Assembly: GCA_002751075.1 (NCBI GenBank) | Contig: NAOQ01000057.1 | Coordinates: forward strand, 8,966 to 68,298 | Source: Ichthyophonus hoferi | Taxonomy: Eukaryota > Opisthokonta > Ichthyosporea > Ichthyophonida > Ichthyophonidae | Direction of reading: 5' to 3' | DNA: 59,333 nt | Part shown: positions 15,501 through 27,900 of the stretch, piece after piece | How the letters are laid out: each line of letters opens with the position of its first letter | How positions within the stretch are numbered: position 1 is the stretch's first letter | Program-made: the position numbers and the translations under genes | The notes under the pieces: generated by a model | Databases searched by the model: none | The model's input: only the letters and a program-made list of their open reading frames with translations | Told to the model about the DNA's origin: nothing

Positions 15501-15780
15501 TCAACTTATCCAGGAGGTGTATGAATATTATTAATGCACAAGGGACACTCTGCAGCTACGCATATATTAAGGATACTGACAACATGTGTATTCCGGATGT
15601 GAGAGATTTACTAGATAAGACTAAGATTAAATATGCTCATTGAAAAGCCTCTAGTGGTTGGAACAACAACATTACAACATGTATATCATTGAGACTTGGA
15701 GACTATATACATCTAATGGCTCTTACATAAATAATGTTGGAATTTAATGTGCAAGTAGATTCAGCTTTACTATCAACGAA
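6548..15780. other. Long AT-rich region without a recognisable gene
   Basis: About 9 kb of AT-rich sequence. Open frames are all short and none shows a domain or convincing splice structure. Possible decayed mobile-element scraps lie at about 8880-9060 (minus strand) and 13840-13990 (plus strand, protease-like), both weak. A short AT microsatellite is at about 12648-12662, and 14700-14990 is purine-biased on the plus strand. I see no RNA gene. Confidence 0.5.
13845..13990 (+). mobile_element. Possible fossil retroelement aspartic-protease fragment
   Basis: A short plus-strand stretch reads TFLIDVGADSDIVYF, which resembles the active-site turn (hydrophobic-hydrophobic-D-T/S-G-A) of aspartic proteases from Ty3/gypsy-like retroelements. 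No LTRs or other pol parts were recognised next to it, and the fragment is broken. A chance resemblance is possible. If real, it is an old remnant. Confidence 0.25.
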
Positions 15781-15789
15781 CAAAGTGTC

Positions 15790-17190
15790 CGTTTTCTGAT
15801 TCTCTGGTGCTGGAGTCAGGGTCCTCTAAAGGATTCCTTGACGTCTTGTCTTAACTACTGTCTGACGATAAATGTATCCTTAACTTCTTTTCCCCTACGG
15901 ATCCTGGCTTAGTGATAGAAGGACTCACTGACTTGCATTTAACTTTAGCATCAGAAACTGTGCCAGTTCTAATGACTTGTCCACAACTGTCGGGATCTCC
16001 AATTGCATAACTGGTAGTGATAAATATTGTTTTATTGAAGGCCCATATATTAACTCTCTAGGTAACTAGCTGTAGTAATTATATCTCTGTTCTAATTCAG
16101 AAGGGATAGATGCTTTGATACGCTTGGGTGCAATTGTGGAAATTGCACAATGAGATCGATCAGTAAGTGGTGACATTACGATGTAAATAACTATCGTCGC
16201 TATTTAACGTTAGTAAGCAGTTCTCTGACTTTAAACGAATGAGTAATCTGATCTGGACACTGATTATTGTATACGAGAGCCAGTGGTGGATTAGATATTA
16301 CAATATTTCGTTTTTCAGTGGTTGCTATTTTTTAGTTTTTTAGGTAGCCCCCGTATCGCTGTTCAATAATCTAAATGGATCCAAACATAAATCTTCTTAT
16401 TGGTTAATATAATCACAAAAGATAACAGAGATCCACTAGAAATGTCTGATCTTATCTCGATAAGATTGTACTACGTTCCTTATCTGAATGGCTCACTTCA
16501 CTAGCCGATTCTACGGAGTTAACGATCTTGCAACGTCTAGTAATCGTAAGTGTACGATATTTCTCTCCTGGTTGCTACCGTAACGACCTCTTAATAAACC
16601 AGCAAAGAAACAAAATATTTTGTACAAAAGTTTATTTACTGTAACAATTATTCACATTCTGGATCCAGATCAAGTCTGTAATTTTTATGGGCATAGTTGG
16701 TTAGTTTAGGTCAATACCAGTTGTCTAGATGATAATCATATGCGAAACAACATACTCTTGCAAACGTACGCAACCTAATGGATCGCTAACATCAAATCAG
16801 CAACATAACGTTTAATGATTATGTAAAGAGTCATTCTGGATGCTAAATAACCCACACTATTTAAAAACCACTCTAAATTCTCGTGCTAGACTTCACTAAC
16901 CATTTAGTTCCAATTAAATATAATTAGTGACATGTACTTAATTATCAATGATTACTATCTAGCTCTTAATTATCGATTGAAGCCTCATTATAAGCGCTAC
17001 TAAATATTAGAGGTACAATCCTACGTGAACAATAAGTATTTTTTGTACAAGGCATCATGAAGTATACAGCCTAACACCTGTAGAAGCTGAAATACTTCAA
17101 CAAATAATAACCCCTATATGACTATATAGCCAATAACAGCAACCATTATTTATCCGTCGGTTATGTAGGATGCTCGCTTCCTACTCGTTC
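15790..17190 (-). mobile_element. Second copia-family fossil: LTR plus a little interior
   Basis: 16600-17099 aligns with the distal part of both LTRs of the element at 517-6547, with shared blocks such as ttcattctggatgcta-like and aaggcatcatgaagtat. The similarity continues past the LTR edge into the cccctatatg tract and the first interior bases. So this is a 3' LTR with adjoining interior, in the same orientation, not a simple solo LTR. Weaker similarity to the proximal LTR part is at about 15800-15960. About 600 bases that do not match the LTR separate the two blocks, perhaps a later insertion. The copy is broken and old. Confidence 0.6.
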
Positions 17191-17199
17191 TGGCGATCT

Positions 17200-17870
17200 T
17201 CGCGTGCACAATCGCAGTACTGAGCACTCCTTCATTCTTTAAATGACCAGCCAATCATATTGCCGGCTAACTGATGGTTAACAATTCAATGCATAGTAAA
17301 CTAGGCGTTCCCATTCTCAGACTATCAATTATGAATTTACTTCCCCATTCCTATTAGCCCAAATTTATTTTTTTATATTTCAGGTTATACTTATTTTTTC
17401 ACTTATTTAATATATGTTATTAGCTCATATGTAAATAATATTGCGAAATTGCAATATTGTTTAGATATTTAGAATTCGTGTTCTTCCCTAATTGGTCCTA
17501 ACTATATCTATATCTATATCCATCTTAGATCTTAACGGATATCCCGCGGTTGCGCAATGGCACCCGATCATATGATTGGTTTCCCAAGAAACAAAGCCCG
17601 ATGCACACATTATTGGTTTTAAACAGTTTTATTGAAATAATCTTCTTATCCGATAAAAAACTGTTAGCACAGGTGTGTGATAATTATTTTTTTTGCCTTG
17701 AAGAAAGATTTAATATGGAAAATACAAACTGTGCGGTTTCTCCAAAATCATACTGCACGTGATTCTCCTTTCACAGGCGATGTTGGCCAGTAGGCATTCG
17801 CATGGAAAAGTGGCATGAAATACAGCCAATTGGCAATCAATAGTGGCTCACTCTCCTCAAACTGCGTTCC
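17200..17870. other. Intergenic stretch upstream of CPT1
   Basis: AT-rich sequence with no recognised gene. Base composition begins to rise in GC toward 17.8 kb, where the CPT1 promoter-like elements lie. Confidence 0.4.
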
Positions 17871-17890
17871 CGCGGAAGTATAAATGGAGG
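17820..17890 (+). promoter_or_regulatory. Putative CPT1 core promoter (CCAAT and TATA box)
   Basis: A TATA-box match (tataaatgg, 17879-17887) lies 57 bases before the inferred CPT1 start codon at 17944. A CCAAT motif within ccaattgg is about 55 bases further upstream. Spacing suits a core promoter with a very short 5' leader. The transcription start itself cannot be seen. Confidence 0.45.
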
Positions 17891-17943
17891 CGATGTGGCT
17901 GGGCGCTATATTTATGTATTAAATAATTATAGTTACCGCAATC

Positions 17944-20900
17944 ATGAACGAGATCCACACATTAGATGGCAACCTGAAGAGTACACATTTTCAGGGGGCA
18001 TACGCTAAAAATTTACATAATAGATACGCTAATAATCAGGTGAGTTTTAAAGTCTGGCTAGTTGCTTATATCTACATGCATGCTTCCCAGTGATACATAT
18101 ATAGGTATAACTAGGGTAGTTCAGATACTTTTATTGAATAAGAATTACTTGTCCAGGAATAATATTTGGTCATACCTATAGTTATTCTCTATGTGCTATG
18201 CAGCAGTCTCTATGCAGTATGATAACTAAAGATGTATGCGAAAAGGTTGATCTGTACAGTCACTATCTATCACTTATGTATATTGACCCTCTGTGGGGTG
18301 TTGGGGCAGGAATGGGACCTCTTCTCTTTCACTTGGGGTCTTTTGTCATCTACTATCCCACGGCCGAGGGCGATGGCCCATAGTACAGTCAAAGTTATGT
18401 TTCAGTTGCGAAACCAGTTGGTCAACACTTTGTACCCTCTCCCTCCTTGGGTGGCAGCCGCTATCTGTCTAGGTATGTAGCATGATTGTAGTTGGTGTGG
18501 TGGTCAAGCTTAAAGGCATGCTCTGTTCTCCTGTATTTATTTGATGGGTTTCTATAGCCCTACCATGCCTGACTGTATATGCACCAGGCCTCCTTTTTTG
18601 GGTTACTTGCAGTAATGTATATCCACCTTGAACCCATAATGCTCATAGACATAATGCTAAAGCATAATGCAGTTTCTAATGGGGGTAGTAGCCAGGCTTG
18701 TAATCCTTCCTGTAACAAAGAGGCTATACAGTGGGGTTCATCAAGGTACTTACTATAAACATTGCAGGGGCGGTGGGGGTGGTACAACGTAATCCTAGCA
18801 ATGTAAGGTTCCATGAGGGGTGGATGGGCCAGATTCTGCAGAGTATAGATCACATGATGAGCCCCTTCCATCATTGGGTTAGCCAAGAGACTCGTATTGG
18901 GTAGGGATTGCTTCTCCTATTGGATGGTGTAATACAAGAGACATAAGGCACCTCTAATCTTGCTAACCCCTTAGGGTTATGTGTAGGATCATATATGTAT
19001 ATATAAACTCTTAGCAAGATATTGACAGATTAATTAATGGGAAGAACAACCAGGCTAGCAAGGGGTAGAGCAAAGATATAATTATTGAGGTGGAAGAGGT
19101 GAACGGGCGGGGATATATAATGAGAGAGGGGATAATCAATCAATAGTTTGAGAAGGACAGGACAGATAAAGGAAGGAGGTGGAGGGTCAGATTGACTTTA
19201 GGACTAAAGAGAAAGGAAAGGAAAGAGATAAAAGAGAAGGAGGAGATGGTGAAAAGAAAGGGTGAGGGCTAGTAGGATGAACGATAATACGGGAAATAGA
19301 ACAGAGAGAGAGAACTGTGAGTAATAAGAAAACCTTGAAGGAAAGAGAGAAGTAGGGAACAGGGGAAGGCAATTGGCTGATTAATTAACCAGATGATTGG
19401 TTCCCCCTCCCTCCCCCTTCTAGGTGTCTAGTAGGTGCCCTGTCTGCTCTCTGCCTTCTCTTCCTCGTCTACATCAATCATCATCTTCTCCGCATTCTTT
19501 TGGCCTATCGTGGTTGGATGACCGATTCACCCAGCCAACCTAGCCTCCTTACTAAGGCCTGGGGCCTGGCCCTCTATATACTATTCCTAGGCAATCCTAG
19601 GGCGTTGACCTTCTCCCTTCAGAGCACCCTTCCCAACCTACCAGTAAGAGGCCCCTTCCTCTTCCTCTCCCTCTCTCTTCCCTCTCCTTATATTAAAGAG
19701 AGCTGGCCTCTTCATGGTGTCATTAATCTTATTCCTACCCACTCAGATACCTTCTATAGAGCAGACAGTATCTCGTTATCTAGACTCTATGCAGTCTTGC
19801 CTTTCCCCCGAGGAGTATGAAGTTACCCGTAAGAACGCTCAGGTCTTCACAACTTCCCGTAGGGTTAAGTGCATGCAGTTTCTGCTTTGGCTCAAGAGTT
19901 GGTTGACCAACTATGTCAGTGACTGGTAAGATAAAACCTTTCCTCCCTGAGTGGCTGGATCACCTACTGTCTAAACATACCTTTCTTTACCTCACACTCC
20001 TGTATATCTTTATCTCTCTTTATGCCTCTCTCCTAAGATGAGAATAGTAAATACATCATGCCCTGGGGCCCACTCCGTTCACCATGCATCTCATACATAA
20101 TCCTACAGGTGGCTACAGTACGCCTATCTTATGGGGCGTAGTCCTCTCCTTATCAACAGTAATTACTATGGCCTAGGGTATGCCTTCCCCGAGTCTATGC
20201 CCTCCCACAACCAGGCAGCCAGGGCTGGGGTACTGGTAAGTAACAGAAACTAGTCCATAGGGAGATAGGGAGGCAGAGCAGACAGGAAGAGTAACACGTG
20301 GCTGGGGGGCAGACATATAATTGGTTACTGTACAAGAAGATGCTGGACCATGAGGAGCTAGCTCCTACCATGGTGCGAGGAATCGTGCCCGTATGCATGG
20401 CCCAATACAAGTAACCTTTCTCTTCTACTGCCTGCTCTTTCCCTTGCATCATTATCCTTTACCTCTCTGATGACCTGACATACAGCTTCTAGATGCATCC
20501 AGAGTGTAGCCTATAGGAGGATAATAAATAGGTAGACAATAGACACAAAGATCTTATTGGATCTTGTGGTTAGCATAGCAACCAATTACTATCATCCACC
20601 CCTTGTACTACCATCTCACCATTAGAGGAAGAGGGAGCCTATCCTAACTTTCCTCCTCTGCTCTCCTCTTCTTCCTCTAGACACATGTTCAGTACAACCC
20701 GTATACCCATGAAGGATAGAGACAAATTACAGCAATATCCCTCGGCCCTGTCCAAACATATCATAGTCACCCACAGAGGGCTCTTCTATTACCTTAAGGT
20801 ATGTACCCTCTCCACATTGGACTGTGTATAGAGGTAGGTGGGAGGCAGCGGATAGACAGCAGGGAAAGGAGAGTAGAAAAGGGATAGTGCAGGCCCTGCA

Positions 20901-23900
20901 CCTTTCCTATGGCTATAGTGTATATCAATCCAGCAGAGCCATTAGAACAAGCCAATAGATTGAGGACTGCTAAAAATATTATAATATTAGCCTGACCCTC
21001 GTATTGACGCCCTATTGGTCAGGTGGTGCATGGCGACACCAATGAGCTACTTACTCCAGCCGAACTGTGCAAGCAGTACCAGTGCATCATGGATCATGGC
21101 AGTGCCCTGGTGACCAGTGAGAATGCTCCCAGCCAAGAAGAGCTATGCTTAGCTTCTCTCACTACCCAGGATCGTAATATATGGGCTGAAGTGCGGCAAA
21201 AAGAGTTTTCCGGTGGCCTGAATAGGTAGGAGGCCCCATACCCCACAGGTATCTTAATGAATGAGGGTAGGGCAGATAGAATAGCAGAGATCTGGCCGAT
21301 TAGAGGGAGGGAGAGGGAAGGCAGATGCAATGAAGCCTGCCCCACTAACAGAGGGGGAGGGTAGGGCCTCGCTGGAGACAGTGGAGAGCGCCATCATGAT
21401 AGTAGCCCTGGATACTCACCAGCCCAAGGATTGGTCGGAGACAGGCCACCTATCATTACACTCAGATGGAGCTGGATTATGGTGCGACAAGTCCTTTACA
21501 TTGGTTAGTATTAGCAAGGAGGAGCAGGTGATTGGCAGGTAGCTGGATGGCAACTAACATCCCATGTTACCACAGCTAGTCTATGGCAATGGCAAGGCTG
21601 CCATCCACGGGGAGCACTCCTGGGGTGATGCCCCTGCCTTGGCCCACGCCCACGAGCATGTCTTTGCAGGTAAGGCCACTCACATGGCGGGGAGGATGGG
21701 GGGAAGGTCAGGGACTGACAATACTATTGGCTGGTTTACAGCTGAACTGACGGGCAACCACTATGATGAGGAAGGAAACATTAAAGAGAAAGCAAAGGGA
21801 GAGCTCCCTCTCCCCTCTCTATTACAGGTAGGTGTAAGATGTAAGGAGTAAGGGGGTGTGACTTGTGATGTTTGGGTAGAGGTCTGACCAAAGGGATTCC
21901 ACAGTGGACCATGACGGCCACCTTGACACAGGCTATACAGGCAGCCTTGGAGAGGGTACATAAGGATATAGACGACCTCGACCTTGTAGGTGGTGTGGCT
22001 ATCTATTGTGGGTTAGGGTGGCTTGGTTTGGTAATATATATATATATATTATATCCTATAGTCGGTTAGGGGTTATATTATGGTATTGTTCACTCTACAC
22101 CCTAGACCAGATTATGGTATTGTAATTAATGGGACAAGAGGAGTGATTCCATAATCTCAATAGATAGGTTGCCCAGTATTTGCAGTTGCTAGTATCTACC
22201 TTATTATGCAGGGGTGGGGGGAGTATACCTAGGAACTTACTATTACCATGGCAGAAAGTGTCTCTTTTCAACATCTTCGGGAAGAATGTGATTAAGAAGC
22301 TTAAGATCAGCCCTGATGCCTTTATCCAGGTGGGTACCCTGACTCCTTATTGGCTGGCAGTACAAGCAATCTAGAGGCTAACTGGTGGGGAGCAGATGGC
22401 TATGCAACTAGCTTATTACCGGGAGTATAAACGCTGCCCCAACACCTACGAGTCTAGTGCCACCCGTCTGTATCTAGAGGGCCGCACAGAGACCATTCGC
22501 AGCTGCAGTATCCCCTCTCGTGAGTTTGTTCTGGGCATGGAGGACCCGGCCCTAGACAGGCCGGCCCGCATGACCCTCCTACAGAGGGCTGCCAGCCATC
22601 ATACCTGGTTGTCTCAGCAGGCCATGTGTGGTATGTTTCCTACTGTTAGTAGTGAGCTTAGGCTCCTGCTTTATTAGGTATTAACCCGTGGGTGGTACTT
22701 AGGGAATGGGGTAGACCGTCATCTGTTTGCCCTTTATGTGGCAAGCCGGGCCTTGGGCTTCGAATCAGCCTTCCTAAACGGTTATCTCGCAGTCCCCTGG
22801 CACCTTTCTACCTCCCAACTACCCCAACGACAGGCGGTAAGACTTAATGTGCTTATTACTTTGTTTGTGATTATAATGCATAGGGCCTTTTGGTATACGA
22901 TGGCTGTCAGGCTGTCATAGGACAGGGCCCAACCCTCTTCTCTAGACCAGCAGTTGACAGTACATGTTATAACTTTCTATTGTTTGAACTTATATCAAAT
23001 GTGTGATAGAGATACAAGGCCTTTCCCATCGGAATGAAGTGGTTATTGTACTACCAGGGCTAGCGAAGTGTAGTTTGGTTTACCGCTTCTGAGAGGTTAA
23101 TCATAGTTCTAGACAGACAGCCGACAAAATCATTTATGTTATAGAGGGGTTGTGTGTAATCGGGTTTGAACCTATATGCATACAGCTTTATTACAAACAA
23201 AAAGCACAATCAGTCCATCAATAGGTCGTGGTGCAGCTAGAAATCACCTGGCCTATTAATATCCACCAATGATGAAGCACTAATGGCAGGCCCTGCAGCC
23301 TGAGATGTGGCCCAAAGACGTCTTGAATTCTCCTAAACATAGCTGTCCCAGTGGTGGGTTTGGCCCAGTCTACAAGGAAGGCTATGGGGTGTCCTACATG
23401 GTGGCAGGTAGGTTGATACGGTTGTCATGGTGATCAAAGGGCATGGTTAGGTTTGCATAGTCTACTTAGATATGAGAGGGCTTATGGTTCACTCCAGTAG
23501 TCTCTGTCTAGGCCAATAGCCTGTTCGTACTACCCTTTGCTCTATGTGCTGTTATTCCCCATAATAATTTCTATAACCCAAAGACTGGAGACTGTGCCTC
23601 TCTGTAAGCAAGCCCCCTGTTCACTTTAAGTAATAAAAGACTTCCCTTCTATAGACACAGTAGGTGTGTAGATAGGCCCTAGGGGAGGCCGTAGGAAGGG
23701 GCGCTGTTTTATAATGAGCAGGATATATATATATTAGTAGGCCAGCCGCCTTAGGCGGTATCGCTTACATTACATGATCCAGATAACCAAAGCACTGCAG
23801 GATAGAGTACTAATCACGGTGGGGCCTGGCCTGCAGGGGATGAATATATCTACTTCCATGTTAGTAGTAGGCGGGCCTGTGGCCACACCAACAGCCAGAG

Positions 23901-23979
23901 ATTCACCGACCGTATATTCCAAGCCCTTAGAGATATGCGAGCCTTAGCATCCGATATGCCATTGGCTGAAGCTCATTAA
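17944..23979 (+). CDS. CPT1: Carnitine O-palmitoyltransferase 1, complete in 18 exons
   Basis: It transfers long-chain acyl groups from CoA to carnitine at the outer mitochondrial membrane, the controlled entry step of fatty-acid oxidation. Exons: 17944-18039, 18406-18472, 18613-18745, 19424-19643, 19747-19925, 20109-20235, 20313-20410, 20681-20798, 21023-21225, 21365-21503, 21576-21669, 21742-21827, 21905-21985, 22255-22329, 22396-22630, 22703-22836, 23290-23407, 23837-23979. All junctions are GT-AG and stay in phase, giving about 781 residues (human CPT1A has 773). Visible: Glu3 and His5 of the regulatory N terminus, two membrane segments (about 40-60 and 100-120), NYVSDW, catalytic His474 in [11 protein letters not shown] at 603-605, STS at 686-688, and GGFGPV with GYGVSYM near the C terminus. 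Start choice rests on the MNEIH match to mammalian MAEAH and on phase with exon 2. The exon 10 acceptor is the least certain. Intron 3 (18746-19423) is strongly purine-biased. Confidence 0.95.
19085..19365 (+). repeat. Purine-rich low-complexity tract in CPT1 intron 3
   Basis: Nearly 280 bases are dominated by A and G on the plus strand (runs of gga, gaa, gagag), just before a C/T-rich acceptor region at about 19400-19423. It is simple sequence, not coding: the minus-strand open frames there are low-complexity Ser/Pro/Leu shadows. Confidence 0.6.
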
Positions 23980-24936
23980 TAGTTAATGTCATCCACTCCA
24001 CACCTATATAGTTGTAGGCGTGGGAGGAGGCCAGTATATGTATCTATATGTATATCTATTGTAGCTCCTACTGGAGTATAGGGTTGCAGGCGATAGTCAC
24101 ACTCAGCCTACCCGTAGTATGTATACACATATTCAGTAATTTACACGCTCAAGGGCCTAGGTATAATCGAGGCATTAGTAGTGCCCAGCGCACCACACTA
24201 GACATCGCCGATAATCTAGAAGTAATATATATTAGAGGGTGCGATATGTTATGAATTTTCTGTTAAGAACACAGCACAGGACTACATAGTAAAATGACAA
24301 TAAAATGCTTATAATTTTATTCTGGTTTGGCCAATACTTGGTAGAGGTAGGTCCTCCAAGCAGACCCTACCTATATGCCATTAAACCCCATTCCGTCTAG
24401 ACTGAAAGGTTAGCATGGTTTACTTGACTGCATTGCATTAGACATGATCATCCACCAATAGACTGTCTCCTACCCCCCCTGATACCTCTAGATTAGTCCC
24501 TAGATTAGGACTACAAGATGGAAAAAGTGAAAGAGAAGAAGGAGATAGGGGGTGAGATAGACCCAGAGTAGGAAGACCCTATAGATATTAGTCCTATGCA
24601 CACTTGATGGTTGCTTCTAGATGGTAGGGAGAATCTAACCGTTCACAGCATGTATATAAAATGATGCTCGACTAAGATTATCTCATATGGCTGGTATGGT
24701 ATATGTTGAGTATCGGACTGTGATTAGGTGATTGGCACATGTTGTGATTTATCTATGTACAATTATAATCTACATCTACATTAGCTATTGGCACACTAAA
24801 ACATTCATAACACCGATAGATAAAGATCGCACTGTCTGTAAAGAACGGATAAATGTTTCTGATTGGTAGATATGAATAGACGACTATCAGTTGGTGGGTT
24901 TCCCCAGGCGTGGCCTGATCACGAACCAATCAGTTA
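23980..24936. other. Convergent 3' intergenic region between CPT1 and the TBC gene
   Basis: The region between two convergent stop codons probably contains both 3' UTRs. It holds a poly(A)-signal pair at 24299-24321 and no other recognised feature. Short open frames here look like chance. Confidence 0.5.
24299..24321. promoter_or_regulatory. Bidirectional poly(A) signal element
   Basis: AATAAA lies at 24299-24304 on the plus strand and again on the minus strand (TTTATT at 24316-24321) within a near-palindrome, AATAAAAT...ATTTTATT. CPT1 ends 320 bases to the left and the convergent TBC gene ends about 615 bases to the right, so one element could serve both transcripts. Use by either gene is inference. 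Confidence 0.5.
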
Positions 24937-27900
24937 TTAATTATTCTCCATATCCTTTGCTTTCTTACCAGCCAACTCGTCTGCCACACTGCGTACCATA
25001 GCCTCTCGCTGCCCTGCAGCTGTCCTAGCCATCTATTATTGGGGGAATGTAGCTGTCAAGAATGACCCTGTTGCTATTGTTACGCCAAATTGCAATACCC
25101 ACTACCCATCTGGTTCTGTATGGCCTGTACTACTTTCTCTCCTGCCCCTTCCTACCCCACCCACTCCATACATAGCTATCCTGCCCCCGGCCCCATACCA
25201 CCACTAGCCCACCTCCTGCTGCCTGGCCCTGTTGGGTGAAGAGGCTTCAGATTCAGCTTTCTTTCCAAACTTAAAGAAACTCATAAATGGAGTGTCTTCC
25301 ACCTGTACCCCCTCCCACATTAACGCCTTCCGTCCCCATCTGTAGGCCTTGTTTCACACCACTCATCAGACCCCTTACCTGGGGTTCTCGAAGGGTTTTA
25401 GTGCGATTTGTTTGCTCCTGCTTTGATTGTTCAGCACGACGCTTAGTGAAGATAGCACGTAGCTCGGATAGACGAGGGAGAGGGAAGGGATATAGATTGT
25501 AGGCTAACTGTGAAAAGGGATGGAAGTTAGATGGGGGAGGTCACAACCACAAGGAGAGGCCAAGCACACAAAGTATACCTTGATCATCTCATCACAGTTG
25601 ATACTTTTAGGGAGGTCACTCGTCAGAATTTTCATCTCACTATAGAACTGCAGTGGAAAACAGGGTCAATACCAAGGTTACAGCCATCTAGGGCCCATAG
25701 AAGGGGATAGTTACATGTAAGGGATCAAGGGTCCGCAGGAGACGATCCTCTAAGAGGGAGAAGATAGCCAGCCCCACCCTGAATAACATTTCGTCGCCAT
25801 CGAAGAGAACAGAGTCCCACACCCTGTACAGCACATCTAAACCCTCAACCCTTGGATGAGAATCAACCTCTCTCCACTACCTCCCCATCTCTGCCTTGTA
25901 CACTCACCCTGAGGGAAGGCCATGGCAAAGATGGTGGGGAACCAGTGACCAATGAACATGTCTGTCAGTTGTGGCTCGTCCTGCACATTGCCGCCCCTCC
26001 GTAGCATCTCCTCAGTCAGGAGGTGGCCCATGTGGGCATGGAGGTGGGGGAGCCGCTCCCTGTAGGGCACCACCAATCACAAACCACTCTACTGTTAGAT
26101 AAATCAATGGTAGTCTACCCTCATCCCCCATGGAAGCATCGTTGACAGTGACCGCCCATCACACACTAACACAAATATACTATATCTAGGTGCACAAGCA
26201 ACAGGATAGCTATTGCTACAGGACCAACAAGGGGTAAGGCTGAGCGGGTCAATGAAATGGAGAGGGGGGAGGTGATGGTGGAATAGGTATAGGTCGGGGT
26301 ATGCGTGCTACATGTGCTGTAGAGGGTTGAATGCCTTGTATGTACATATACTGTATACACGACTACAGGGTATATTTACAGTTTGTGAAAGAGACATGGC
26401 TCAGGAAGGCTTCTTACCTCATTAGCTCATCGAATACTAACATATCCACAGCCAAACACTCCAGGTCCTGTCAGACAATGGTCAGCCCTGCCTACTCTAC
26501 CAGGCCAATCCCCCATATGCAAACCAACACACACACATGAGCTGCCATTAAGTGCACTAGCATATCTTGACATTAAGTATCGAGGGCGTCTGTTCTCATA
26601 CAGTGGAGCACGCCTACTACCATAGATGTCTATACACTCATATATATATATCAATACAAATCCAGTGCATATTAGAAAGAGCTCCAATATGTAGGGTAGG
26701 GATAAGAGGGTATTAGGGTGGATGTGGTTGGGATTGTGACAGAGACGTGTGGGAACCAGCGGGAGGGCGATATTGATGTTGTCTAGTGGCCTGGGGCCAT
26801 ACAAGGTGCCTTGTGACTGAAAGAGTCTGCAGGCACCCCTTTGAATACTTTACAATAATCTTTAAATGAATAAACAATGTGTAATGAGCACAAGGTGGCC
26901 ATCATTCTCTCCATCGTATTCTTTATGTGTTATTGTTATGTGTACATGCAGAGGCAAACCTTAAAGTAGTTCTGGGGCAGTTGGTCAACCAACACTGCCA
27001 ATGCCGCAAATGCATCTTCTTCATTCTGATTGACTCCATGTCAGTATTCAATAAACCGCCATACCTTGACAGCTAGAATATCACATACCTTATTCATTAG
27101 TAGTAGCAGGTTGGCAGCAATAAAGTTTAGAGACTGGCAGTACCCTACAGCCTGTAGACCCCTCCCCGTCCATCAGCCACACACCTAACCAATAGAGAGA
27201 AAGACAGCCCCCTCCTCCCTCCTATGCTCAGCCTACCATTACCCCAAATTATACACTCTACACTATGATCTCCATAAGACACCATAGTCAATATATCTGC
27301 TTTCACTACACTGATTAACCCCTTCTACCCTTCCCTCATGTATAGCCCTGGAGCCACCCGCACCCATCAGGGTCGGGAGCCTATGAACCAGTCATTAGTC
27401 CTTAAGATCACGAGAAGATATCTAACAGTCAAGGGAGGGGTCTCACTTTGTTATGCTGCGAGTAGGCCAAAAGCACTCGAGCCAGCATGGACCTTCCAGC
27501 GGTAGTGCGATAGAACTCATTGCTAGAGGTCCTATGTAGGTCCTGTGGAAGCATAGGTCACTACAACCCATGGGTGAAAGGCAGGCTGCATGCTAATTGA
27601 TCAAAGATAGTGATGGACAGGTAGTTGAGTATGAACGAGTACTAGGAGAGAGAAGGGTGTATAGGGGAAAGATACGAGTCCAAAACATCTTGCCTTTCCC
27701 TAGCTAGACCTAGGCCAGAGGGCAGGCCTAGCCCTGCAGGCAGTAACGCACATATGACCTACATACCTTCTCAATCTGAATACACAGGTCCATGATATCA
27801 CACTCTGCTACCTCCCTCCGGAGGTTCTTGCAAGCCAATGAAGGGATAGTACGCCGTGACACTATAAGCCACACCTGTATCTCGCTGTCAGCCCCAACCC

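Noticed and set aside
16118-16145. Short inverted repeat tgcaatt-aattgca, considered as a MITE end
   Set aside because: The stem is only seven bases and no target duplication or second terminal copy was seen.
23155-23185. A GGTTCAAACCC match (minus strand) to the tRNA B-box, suggesting a tRNA or SINE
   Set aside because: No A-box at the right spacing and no cloverleaf can be folded around it. It lies in an intron of CPT1.
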